35,573 nt of DNA, taken from the NCBI GenBank assembly GCA_015521115.1, contig WAOT01000025.1:1-35573 (forward strand), written 5' to 3'. The notes beneath the pieces are model-generated. The model saw only the letters and a program-made list of their open reading frames with translations. It was not told the DNA's origin and made no database searches. Of this stretch, positions 7,449 to 14,717 are shown piece after piece (position 1 is the stretch's first letter; each line of letters starts with the position of its first letter). The translations under genes were made by a program, and so were the position numbers. This DNA comes from Desulfurococcales archaeon (lineage in GTDB: Archaea > Thermoproteota > Thermoprotei_A > Sulfolobales > Acidilobaceae).

Positions 7449-8387
7449 ATGGCATTCCTCTACAAGTCGAGACTCGAGAACCCGGGCGCCGAGCTTAGGA
7501 GGATTATTAAGGAGAAGGAGATTATAGTTGCCCCCGGCGTGTTCTCTCCTAGCGTCGCGCTTCTCGCCGAGAGCATGGGGTTCGATGCTGTGTATCTTTC
7601 TGGCGCCGCCCTCACGGGACTGCTGGCTATGCCTGATCTCGGCATTATTACTCTCACTGAGCTCGCTATGATGACTAAATATATAACGAATGTTATCAGC
7701 ATACCCCTTATAGTAGATGCAGACACAGGCTTCGGGGAGGCGATAAACGTCCAGAGGACTATCCGTGAGTTGGAGGATGCTGGAGCTGCTGCGGTTCAGA
7801 TAGAGGATCAGGTACTCCCTAAGAAGTGCGGGCATCTTGCTGGCAAGAAACTAGTACCGCCTGAGGAGATGGTGAAGAAGATCATTGCAGCCACTGAGGC
7901 GAGGAGAAAGGACATACTGATCGTGGCAAGGACGGATGCGAGAGCCATCGAGGGGTTAGAGGGTGCAATAGAAAGGGCTAGGATGTACGTGGAGGCTGGG
8001 GCTGACATAATATTTCCGGAAGCTCTCCGTAGCCTGGAAGAGTTCAAAGAGTTTGCTAGGGCCCTCCCCAACGTGCCTCTACTCGCCAATATGACGGAGT
8101 TCGGGAAGACACCCTACCTGACGGTGGAGCAGTTTAAGGAGGCCGGTTTCAAGATTGTGATCTTCCCCGTTACCTCATTTAGAATGGCGATGGGTGCTGC
8201 CAGGACTGCTTTTGAGACCATACTAAAGCATGGCACGCAGAAGCCTCTCATAGATAATGCTGTCCCTGTTAAGATCATGACGAGGAGAGAGTTCTACGAC
8301 CTCATAGGTTACTACACGTATGAGACCGTAGATAAGAGTATAGCGGAGAAAGCAGAGAACCTCCTATCGTCTCGAAGGGGAGAATAA
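7449..8387 (+). CDS. prpB: Methylisocitrate lyase / isocitrate lyase family protein
   Basis: Enzyme of the isocitrate lyase/PEP mutase superfamily, probably cleaving 2-methylisocitrate to pyruvate and succinate. Signatures are GVFSPSVALLAESMGFDAVYLSG at the N-terminus, the metal-binding DADTGFGE, and IEDQVLPKKCGHLAGK, which contains the K(K/R)CGH catalytic motif with its active cysteine. ARTDA follows later. About 312 residues fits PrpB rather than the longer true isocitrate lyases. ATG 7449 is favoured because GGGGTGG lies just upstream; GTG 7440 is in frame. No methylcitrate synthase or dehydratase is adjacent. An oxaloacetate decarboxylase-like or other C-C lyase activity remains possible. 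Confidence 0.82.
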   Translation: MAFLYKSRLENPGAELRRIIKEKEIIVAPGVFSPSVALLAESMGFDAVYLSGAALTGLLAMPDLGIITLTELAMMTKYITNVISIPLIVDADTGFGEAINVQRTIRELEDAGAAAVQIEDQVLPKKCGHLAGKKLVPPEEMVKKIIAATEARRKDILIVARTDARAIEGLEGAIERARMYVEAGADIIFPEALRSLEEFKEFARALPNVPLLANMTEFGKTPYLTVEQFKEAGFKIVIFPVTSFRMAMGAARTAFETILKHGTQKPLIDNAVPVKIMTRREFYDLIGYYTYETVDKSIAEKAENLLSSRRGE

Positions 8388-8407
8388 ACACTGCGAGTGG
8401 GGCTCAA

Positions 8408-8416
8408 CTTTTTAAC
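8408..8416 (+). promoter_or_regulatory. Putative TATA box of the rpl3-rpl4-rpl23 operon
   Basis: CTTTTTAAC is followed at about +26 by a likely start near 8438, leaving a leader of about 50 nt before the rpl3 ATG at 8491. An inverted repeat (GTCTCCC at 8427-8433, GGGAGAC at 8443-8449) straddles the predicted start site and could be an operator. Confidence 0.45.
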
Positions 8417-8490
8417 TCTGTATCCCGTCTCCCCTGGAGGGAGGGAGACCCGTATAGGATTCAAGACACTACTAGAGTCGGGGATCTACA

Positions 8491-9558
8491 ATGGGAGCAC
8501 GTAAGAAGAGCGCACCTAGAAGAGGGAGCCTAGGGTACTCGCCGAGGAAGAGAGCCAGCAGGCTAGTACCAAGAGTGAAGAGCTGGCCACAAGTGGATCT
8601 AGGCGAGCCAAAGCTACTTGCATTCCTCGGTTACAAGGCAGGCATGACCCATGCCTATATTATCGAGGACAGGCTGGGGAGCCCTTGGAAGGGCCAGGAG
8701 GTGTTTGTCCCCGTCACTATAGTCGAGACCCCTCCCGTCTTCGTGTTCGGCATTAGGCTTTACGGTTACGACCCAAACAGGGGCCTCTACAGTATGGGCG
8801 AGGCCTGGGCAGAGCCTCCGAGCGAGTTAGAGCTCCACAGGAAGATACCCACCCTAGGAGGCTTCTCAGAGGAGAAGATCAAGAGGCTCGAAGACATGCT
8901 CGATAAGGCTAGAGACGTTAGGGTCATAATAGCTACACAGCCTAAGCTTGTCGGAGGACTGAGCAAGAAGAAGCCTGACCTGCTCGAGGTCAAAGTGGGA
9001 GGCGTCAACGATATCCAAAAGCTCTTCGAGTACGCAAAGGGGATTCTAGGCAAGACGGTATCCGTCAAGGACGTATTCTACCCTGGGCAGCTTGTTGACG
9101 TAATAGCAGTCACGAGAGGCAAAGGGTTCCAAGGGCCCGTGAAGAGGTGGGGAGTCAAGGAGCTCCCCAGATGGCACAAGCACAGGAAAGGTAGCAGAAG
9201 GGTTGGCGCAAGGAGCCATGGAAAGGGTACCTGGTGGGAGATCCCACAGGCAGGTCAGACCGGATATCATAGGAGGACAGAGTATAACAAGAGGGTTCTA
9301 GCTATAGGCGAAAAGGGGTATGAGGTCACACCTGCCGGCGGATTCCTCCACTACGGTGTTGTGAAGAGCAGCTATATGCTGCTAGCAGGGAGCATACCAG
9401 GCGTTCCCAAGAGACCCGTAGTGTTGAGGTGGCCCGTCAGGGTGCCCAGGTGGTATATGAAGCTGCTTGAGGAGCAGAGGAAGAGCGAGAAGACGCTCGT
9501 CGCCCCACACCCGCCCAGGATCACTTATCTAAGCCTCTCAAGTAAGCAGGGCAACTAG
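8491..9558 (+). CDS. rpl3: 50S ribosomal protein L3 (uL3)
   Basis: Large-subunit assembly protein uL3 with a long extension reaching the peptidyl-transferase centre. Archaeal features are the basic start MGARKKSAPRRGSLGYSPRKR, LLAFLGYKAGMTH, and VIAVTRGKGFQGPVKRWGV followed by KHRKGSRRVGARS, which covers the rRNA-contacting extension. 355 residues is typical for crenarchaea. The ATG follows GGGGATC at a workable distance and lies downstream of a TATA-like box at 8408-8416. It is the first gene of rpl3-rpl4-rpl23. Confidence 0.97.
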   Translation: MGARKKSAPRRGSLGYSPRKRASRLVPRVKSWPQVDLGEPKLLAFLGYKAGMTHAYIIEDRLGSPWKGQEVFVPVTIVETPPVFVFGIRLYGYDPNRGLYSMGEAWAEPPSELELHRKIPTLGGFSEEKIKRLEDMLDKARDVRVIIATQPKLVGGLSKKKPDLLEVKVGGVNDIQKLFEYAKGILGKTVSVKDVFYPGQLVDVIAVTRGKGFQGPVKRWGVKELPRWHKHRKGSRRVGARSHGKGTWWEIPQAGQTGYHRRTEYNKRVLAIGEKGYEVTPAGGFLHYGVVKSSYMLLAGSIPGVPKRPVVLRWPVRVPRWYMKLLEEQRKSEKTLVAPHPPRITYLSLSSKQGN

Positions 9559-9574
9559 CTGGGGGTGGTCTAGG

Positions 9575-10393
9575 ATGGTATACACGGTAGCAGCACTCTA
9601 CCTCCGCGAGCCCCTCTCAGTCCCTGTATACACGTGGGAGGGGGGAGACGCGGGCCAGGCAGTACTCCCGGACGTGTTCAGGCTACCCATAAGGAAGGAT
9701 CTCATAAGGAGAGTATTCCTCAGCGAGTTCACAGCACGCCTACAGCCAAAAGGACGAGACCCAATGGCAGGCAAAAGGACGAGCGCGAGGAGCCTAGGTG
9801 CACACCACGGTGTCTCGAGAGTGCCTAGAATAAGGGGTACACTCAGGGGAGCACTAGTAAACATGACTAGAGGGGGAAGACTGGCACACCCACCAAGGGT
9901 TGAGAAGGTCATTCACGAGAGAGTGAACAGGAGGGAGAAGATCCTTGGAACAATGAGCGCGCTCGCCGCCACAAGCGTTCCAGAGATAGTCAAAGCTAGG
10001 GGCCACCTGTTCAACACACAATACCTCCCCATAGTGGTCGAGAAAGAAGTTCTAACTAAGATAACAACAACGAAACAGGCTCTAGCACTCCTTGAGAAAC
10101 TCGGAGTAATCGACGATATTATCCGGGCTAAGGAGAAGATAAGGCAGAGAGCCGGCAAGGGTAAGAGGAGAGGTAGGAGGCTGAAGAAGCCTAAGAGCAT
10201 ACTCTTCGTGCTAGACGACCACAACAGCCCCTTCGCCAAAGCGGTCAAGGGGCTCCCAGGAGTTGACGTTGTAGAACCAGCCCATATCAACGTGCTTGTA
10301 CTGGCACCGGGAGGAGAACCTGGTAGGCTAATGTTCATAACCGACACCGCACTAAGGGAGCTTGGTGAGAGGTATAGGGTGATAGTGCCTTGA
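9575..10393 (+). CDS. rpl4: 50S ribosomal protein L4 (uL4)
   Basis: uL4 lines the exit tunnel. The protein has the archaeal/eukaryotic pattern: the rRNA-binding loop (residues about 60-100) includes [28 protein letters not shown] and [13 protein letters not shown]-terminal globular part begins at SILFVLDDH and ends in [14 protein letters not shown]. It starts 16 nt after rpl3 and overlaps the rpl23 start by four bases (TTGA). 272 residues is usual for archaeal L4. Confidence 0.97.
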   Translation: MVYTVAALYLREPLSVPVYTWEGGDAGQAVLPDVFRLPIRKDLIRRVFLSEFTARLQPKGRDPMAGKRTSARSLGAHHGVSRVPRIRGTLRGALVNMTRGGRLAHPPRVEKVIHERVNRREKILGTMSALAATSVPEIVKARGHLFNTQYLPIVVEKEVLTKITTTKQALALLEKLGVIDDIIRAKEKIRQRAGKGKRRGRRLKKPKSILFVLDDHNSPFAKAVKGLPGVDVVEPAHINVLVLAPGGEPGRLMFITDTALRELGERYRVIVP

Positions 10394-10650
10394 GGAATGA
10401 GGAGGTAATCATCAGGATACATATGAGCGAGAAAGCCCTCCAACTCATAGAGGAGCAAAACACACTCACCCTCATAGTAAGGAGGGACGCAACAAAGCAC
10501 CAGATAAAGAAGGCTGTAGAGGAGATCTATGGAGTTAAAGTCGACAAGGTCAGGACACTGATAACACCTAGAGGGGAGAAGAAGGCCTACGTAAAGCTAT
10601 CAAAGGAGTATAAGGCCAGCGAGCTAGCCACTCGCCTCGGACTCATTTGA
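10390..10650 (+). CDS. rpl23: 50S ribosomal protein L23 (uL23)
   Basis: uL23 sits at the tunnel exit and is a docking site for SRP and chaperones. The 86-residue protein has the family order: [18 protein letters not shown], then [27 protein letters not shown] and a final [11 protein letters not shown]. The TTG start overlaps the rpl4 stop as TTGA and is supported by AGGGTGAT about seven bases earlier. The usual next gene, rpl2, is absent; instead the stop region overlaps the end of a convergent Mrp-family gene by 27 nt. Confidence 0.95.
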   Translation: MRNEEVIIRIHMSEKALQLIEEQNTLTLIVRRDATKHQIKKAVEEIYGVKVDKVRTLITPRGEKKAYVKLSKEYKASELATRLGLI

Positions 10651-11523
10651 CCCTCTTTCACCGCTCTCAACTATTTCTATCACTTTCTTAGCGGCCTCAA
10701 GGAAAGCTTTAGAGGCCTCACTGTCTGGGTACTCGAGGAAGAACAGTTTTCCTCTATCGTTGGCCTCCCTTATCTTGGGGTCTATCGGTATCCTCCCCAA
10801 GAACCTTATGCCGTACTCCTTTGCCAGCTCCTCTGCGGCTCCTTTCCCGAATATGTACTGTATACTCCCGTCTGGGCATCTAAAGTAGCTCATGTTTTCA
10901 ATTATTCCAATGATCTTCTTGTTTAACCTGTTAGCGAAGGCTATCGCCTTCTTCACTATGACCTTTGACACTTCACTTGGTATCGTTACTAGTATGAAGC
11001 CTGTTAGGTTAGGGATGATCTGGGCTATTGTGAGCTGCTCATCACCAGTCCCAGGAGGTAGGTCTATTAGGAGGTAGTCCAGCTCGCCCCAGTCAGTATA
11101 TGCTAGGAGCTCCCTCAGGGCGGTAGTCTTAAGGCTCCCCCTCCAGATTATTGGCGTCTCATCCTCAGGCAATAGAAGGCCCATGCTTGCCAGCTTGATA
11201 CCTGGAGGCACCTCTACGGGGAAGATTGTCCCGTCACTCCTTGCAGGCATACCAAGGCCTGTTGGTAGCCCTAGCATTTTATGGATCGTTGGCCCGTGAA
11301 TATCTGCGTCGAGCACACCGACTCTTCGACCGTTTATCGCTAAAGCTCCTGCGAGACTGACTGTTACGAAGCTCTTTCCGACACCACCCTTGTTGCTTAG
11401 TATCGCTATTTTGTACTTTATTTTAGACATTCTCCTAACTATAAGCTTCTGCTCCTCCTGTATTTTCTTCATGCGCTCTGCGACCTTCCTGTACTCGCTC
11501 TGACTTATTCTCCTAGCGGACAT
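10624..11523 (-). CDS. Mrp/Nbp35/ApbC-type P-loop ATPase, putative Fe-S cluster carrier
   Basis: MinD-superfamily ATPase of the Mrp/Nbp35 group, thought to hold and transfer Fe-S clusters. It has the deviant Walker [10 protein letters not shown] (residues about 43-51), [14 protein letters not shown], and [13 protein letters not shown] (Walker B region). [10 protein letters not shown] is where the family usually has CxxC. Here only the first cysteine is present, the second position being Gly, so dimer-bridging cluster ligation may be altered. A basic coiled N-terminal 35 residues precede the ATPase core. The 3' ends of this gene and rpl23 overlap by 27 nt. Confidence 0.88.
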   Translation of the reverse strand: MSARRISQSEYRKVAERMKKIQEEQKLIVRRMSKIKYKIAILSNKGGVGKSFVTVSLAGALAINGRRVGVLDADIHGPTIHKMLGLPTGLGMPARSDGTIFPVEVPPGIKLASMGLLLPEDETPIIWRGSLKTTALRELLAYTDWGELDYLLIDLPPGTGDEQLTIAQIIPNLTGFILVTIPSEVSKVIVKKAIAFANRLNKKIIGIIENMSYFRCPDGSIQYIFGKGAAEELAKEYGIRFLGRIPIDPKIREANDRGKLFFLEYPDSEASKAFLEAAKKVIEIVESGERGSNESEASG

Positions 11524-11572
11524 CTCTCATCCCTCAGAGACCTTGTAGTTCCAGCTTGTAAATCTCTTTAGC

Positions 11573-11580
11573 CTATATTT
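11573..11580 (+). promoter_or_regulatory. Putative TATA box upstream of a candidate small RNA
   Basis: TATATTTA occurs with its centre about 30 bp before the left arm of the candidate C/D-like RNA, so a transcript start around 11603-11608 is expected. Read in reverse (TAAATATA) it could also serve the Mrp-family gene starting at 11523. Confidence 0.45.
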
Positions 11581-11607
11581 AACGCCTGTCCAACACCCGA
11601 TCCAACA

Positions 11608-11686
11608 TGCGGGATGATGAATTTACCGAGTACCGACGGAAGCCCTCTGGGAAGGGCCATGTGGAGTGAGGACCTCACCGACCGCA
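11608..11686 (+). ncRNA. Candidate box C/D-like small RNA with CCGA boxes
   Basis: A 79-nt element closed by TGCGG (11608-11612) and CCGCA (11682-11686), which pair perfectly. Just inside the stem is ATGATGA (11614-11620), a consensus C box. Exactly 12 nt later comes CCGA (11633-11636, D'-like). A degenerate C' (ATGTGGA, 11659-11665) is again followed by 12 nt and CCGA (11678-11681, D-like). CCGA keeps the GA needed for the kink-turn but differs from the usual CTGA. The spacer between D' and C' folds as GCCCT/AGGGC. The guide before D is self-complementary, which is unusual and lowers confidence. A TATA-like box lies at the right distance upstream. Confidence 0.45.
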
Positions 11687-11693
11687 CCTTTAA

Positions 11694-11721
11694 CCCTTAG
11701 AGGGTAGACTTTCTCTAAGGG
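11694..11721 (+). promoter_or_regulatory. 9-bp perfect inverted repeat before the XPB operon
   Basis: CCCTTAGAG (11694-11702) and CTCTAAGGG (11713-11721) are exact inverted copies separated by 10 nt. They end six bases before the ATG at 11728 and lie near the transcript start expected from CTTTAA at about 11689-11694. It could be an operator, a leader hairpin covering the ribosome-binding region, or the end of the preceding small RNA. Confidence 0.5.
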
Positions 11722-11727
11722 CCGGCG

Positions 11728-12177
11728 ATGAGCTGGGTATTAAGAGCTGAGGTGGATACATTGAGCAGTGATGAGGAACCCACGCCTGGAGTCGGCCCCT
11801 GCCTTGAGGACTGGGAGATCGTCCGGGAAGAGGAGGCTAGGGTTCTCTTCGGGCTCCTCGAGCCTTTAGAAGTCAACTACGTGGATCTCATCGTGCCTCA
11901 CGAGGTATACGAGGTTTTCCTTAGAGTATTTATAGGCCTAGACTGCCTCCACCTGGTCGAGATCCGCGTTAGAGGATGCGGCGATCATGTGAACGATATA
12001 AAGGAGTTATACAATAACCCGGAATTCACCAGGATAGTCCTAGAGGGTAACTGTATCGAGATCGGTGCCCCGGGAGATAATAGAATTAGAGTATTACGCG
12101 CTCTTAATCACTTGGGCCTTAAGCCCCCTCTAGAGCCAGTGGCCTACAGGCTGGTGAAGAAGCTTGTACTGGACTAG
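11728..12177 (+). CDS. Hypothetical protein upstream of XPB, 149 residues
   Basis: Acidic protein with no family I recognise. It is leucine-, valine- and glutamate-rich with no membrane segment, and has two mixed alpha/beta stretches (about 40-85 and 90-149) including a conserved-looking VRGCGDHVNDIKEL. Its end overlaps the XPB helicase start by 14 nt, and XPB's ribosome-binding site lies inside it, so the two are translationally coupled. In other crenarchaea XPB is often paired with the nuclease Bax1; this protein is too short for Bax1 and shows none of its nuclease motifs. A partner or regulator of XPB is a reasonable guess only. Confidence 0.7.
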   Translation: MSWVLRAEVDTLSSDEEPTPGVGPCLEDWEIVREEEARVLFGLLEPLEVNYVDLIVPHEVYEVFLRVFIGLDCLHLVEIRVRGCGDHVNDIKELYNNPEFTRIVLEGNCIEIGAPGDNRIRVLRALNHLGLKPPLEPVAYRLVKKLVLD

Positions 12178-13783
12178 CAGAGCACCAAGGTTCCGGGTCA
12201 AGAAATGGCTTGAGAACGAGGAGTTCCGAAGGCTTCTCGATATAGCCCGCTACCTCGGTAGGATAGACGGATACTCTATCTTCGAGATCGACCCTGAGAG
12301 GATAGAGAGGAGCGGGTATACGATAGATGATGTCAGGGCGCTCCTGAGTAGTGTTGACGGTATAGTAGAAGAGGACGTTGAGGCCGTGTTAAGTTTTCTA
12401 GCCGAGTCGAAGAAGGTCACAATCCGCCTCGGCGAGGACGGGTGGCTCCGAATAGGTGGTAGGATAAGGCTCAAGCCCCTCATAGCAGAGCTAGGCCTTT
12501 ACCTCCCCTACGACAGGGAGACACGAGAATATAAGGCACCCGCCCACCTCTATAGGAAGCTCGTAGAACACTTCCGGAGCAAAGGTCTAGTAGTGGAGGA
12601 TAAGGTAGGTCTCCTAGAGGGGAGAAACCTCCCCCGTAAGGTCGAGTTCAAGGGTGAACTACGCCCCTACCAAGAGGAGGCGCTCAAAGCTTGGAGGGAG
12701 TCAGGCTATAGGGGGATAATAGCACTACCAACCGGGGCCGGCAAAACTGTAATAGCAATTGCAGGCATTGCAGAGCTATCAAAATACACGCTCGTCGTCG
12801 TCTACACTGTAGAACACATCAGGCAGTGGTCTGAGGCCATTGCTAAATTCTCCAATGCAGGAGGACTCGTAGGAGCATACTATGGGGGAGAGAAGAGGAT
12901 CGCTCCTATTACAATAACAACCTATCAGACCGCATTCAGGAAAGTCCGGCTCTTCGCACCCCTCTTCCCCCTTATAATATTTGATGAGGCCCACCACCTC
13001 CCAGCAGATAAGTTTAGAGCGATAGCCACAGGCATGCCCGCCCCCTATAGACTAGGACTGTCAGCCACGCCCGAGAGGCCGGACGGAAGACATGAAGAGC
13101 TCTTCCCCCTCCTAGGGGGAGTCATCTATAGGACAACGCCCGGAGAGCTCACACGCCAAGGGTACCTGGCTCCCTTCAAGGTTAGGAGAGTAAAAGTTGA
13201 GATGGAACCCGATGAGAGGAAGCGGTATGAGCAGTTAAGGAGGCGTTATCAGCTACTAGCTGCAGGCAGAACATTCCAGGAACTTCTAGATGCTGCTAAA
13301 AGAGGTGATCCCACCGCTATAGAGGCCCTCAGAGTCAACGCTCAGATGAGAAACCTAATTCAGTATAGCGAGGCGAAGCTTAAGGCCGTCAATGAAATAG
13401 TAAGAAAGGAGCTGGCTAAAGGGTCAAAGATAATCGTATTCACCCAGTACCGTAAGCAAGCTGAGGAGATCGCTAAGAGAGTTGGAGGACTCCTTCTACA
13501 TGGCGGCCTCGACAAGAGGAGGAGGGTAAGAATACTTGAGACGTTTAAAAGGATGAAGAGTGGAGTCCTAGTTCTAACAACCGTAGGTGACGAAGGCCTA
13601 GACATACCCGACGCAAACGTAGGAATACTGGTCTCAGGCACGTCCAGCCCGCGACAGTTTATTCAGAGGCTGGGGAGACTCCTACGCCCCAGCCCCGGTA
13701 AGAGGGAGGCCATCTTATATGAGGTCGTAATGGCTGGGACAAGCGAGGAGTTCCAGAGTAGGAAGAGAAGAATGTTGAGATGA
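12164..13783 (+). CDS. xpb: XPB/Rad25-family DNA helicase
   Basis: Superfamily 2 ATPase related to XPB of TFIIH, acting in DNA repair or transcription-linked opening. An N-terminal region of about 160 residues precedes the motor. Then come ELRPYQEEALKAW, Walker A LPTGAGKT (188-195), DEAHH (274-278) and LSATPERPDG (299-308). The second RecA domain has IIVFTQYRKQAEEIAKR, VLTTVGDEGLDIPDANVG and QFIQRLGRLLRPSPGK. A charged insertion between the two domains (about 350-390) corresponds to the thumb-like region of archaeal XPB. The TTG start overlaps the upstream gene and is preceded by GGTGA. It converges on sucD with 37 nt between stops. Confidence 0.92.
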   Translation: MYWTSRAPRFRVKKWLENEEFRRLLDIARYLGRIDGYSIFEIDPERIERSGYTIDDVRALLSSVDGIVEEDVEAVLSFLAESKKVTIRLGEDGWLRIGGRIRLKPLIAELGLYLPYDRETREYKAPAHLYRKLVEHFRSKGLVVEDKVGLLEGRNLPRKVEFKGELRPYQEEALKAWRESGYRGIIALPTGAGKTVIAIAGIAELSKYTLVVVYTVEHIRQWSEAIAKFSNAGGLVGAYYGGEKRIAPITITTYQTAFRKVRLFAPLFPLIIFDEAHHLPADKFRAIATGMPAPYRLGLSATPERPDGRHEELFPLLGGVIYRTTPGELTRQGYLAPFKVRRVKVEMEPDERKRYEQLRRRYQLLAAGRTFQELLDAAKRGDPTAIEALRVNAQMRNLIQYSEAKLKAVNEIVRKELAKGSKIIVFTQYRKQAEEIAKRVGGLLLHGGLDKRRRVRILETFKRMKSGVLVLTTVGDEGLDIPDANVGILVSGTSSPRQFIQRLGRLLRPSPGKREAILYEVVMAGTSEEFQSRKRRMLR

Positions 13784-13820
13784 ATTACGGGAAAACATGG
13801 GGGGATGATGAGATCCTGGA

Positions 13821-14699
13821 TTACCTCTTTAGGGCCTTCTCGATGAGATCTGGTATTTCAAAGGGAGTCTTAGCCACACTGACGCCGGCATCCTCTAGTG
13901 CTTTCACCTTGCCCTCATATGTTCCGGTTCCCATCATTATTATTGCTCCAGCATGACCCATCCTCTTGCCTGGGGGTGCTGTCCGGCCCGCTATGAAGGC
14001 TACAACTGGTTTTGTGAACTCACCCTTCTTTATCATCTGAGCGGCCCTCTCCTCCATGTCCCCTCCAATCTCTCCCACTAGTACTACCGCTTCCGTCTCC
14101 GGATCCTCCTGGAATAGTTTTAGTGCCTCAGTGAACGTCAGACCGACTACGGGGTCTCCACCTATTCCTATAACGGTGCTCTGACCGTAGCCTCTCTTGC
14201 TTAGAGCGTAGCCTATCTCATAGGTTAATGTCCCGCTCCTTGATACAATGCCTATCTTGCCAGGTTTGAACACGTGTCCCGGCATTATACCTACCTTTGA
14301 CTTCCCTGGCGATATTATGCCTGGACAGTTGGGGCCGATTATCGTTGTTCCCTTTTGTTTCGCGTAGTTCACGAACTTCAAGGTCTCATGGACTGGTATG
14401 TGCTCTGTTATGACCACGACAAGCTTCATCCCAGCGTCTATAGCCTCGTAGACCGCGTCTGGCGCGAACCTTGCTGGGACGAATATTATGGATGTGTTAG
14501 CATCTGGGTGCTCCGATACCGCCTCCTCCATCGTGTCATATACGGGGACTCCGTGTACTTCCCTGCCTCCCTTTCCGGGTGTCACGCCTGCTACAATTTT
14601 CGTCCCGTACTCTAGCATTAGCTTGGTATGGAATGAGCCCTCACGACCAGTTATACCTTGGACGATGACCCTCGAGTTCTCGTCTAGGAGTACCGCCAT
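13821..14699 (-). CDS. sucD: Succinyl-CoA ligase alpha subunit
   Basis: Alpha subunit of succinyl-CoA synthetase, which interconverts succinate and succinyl-CoA with NTP. It has the CoA-binding Rossmann start [15 protein letters not shown] and [35 protein letters not shown] and GIGGDPVVG follow, then the phospho-histidine loop GHAGAI. ATG 14699 has a perfect GGAGGTGAT five bases upstream; a GTG one codon earlier is disfavoured. It follows sucC with an 18-nt gap. About 292 residues is typical. Confidence 0.96.
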   Translation of the reverse strand: MAVLLDENSRVIVQGITGREGSFHTKLMLEYGTKIVAGVTPGKGGREVHGVPVYDTMEEAVSEHPDANTSIIFVPARFAPDAVYEAIDAGMKLVVVITEHIPVHETLKFVNYAKQKGTTIIGPNCPGIISPGKSKVGIMPGHVFKPGKIGIVSRSGTLTYEIGYALSKRGYGQSTVIGIGGDPVVGLTFTEALKLFQEDPETEAVVLVGEIGGDMEERAAQMIKKGEFTKPVVAFIAGRTAPPGKRMGHAGAIIMMGTGTYEGKVKALEDAGVSVAKTPFEIPDLIEKALKR

Positions 14700-14717
14700 C
14701 ACTTATCACCTCCACCC

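Noticed and set aside
13803-13830. GGATGATGA at the XPB/sucD junction as a C box of a small RNA
   Set aside because: No D or D'-type box at the required distance and no closing stem; the sequence is largely the end of sucD.
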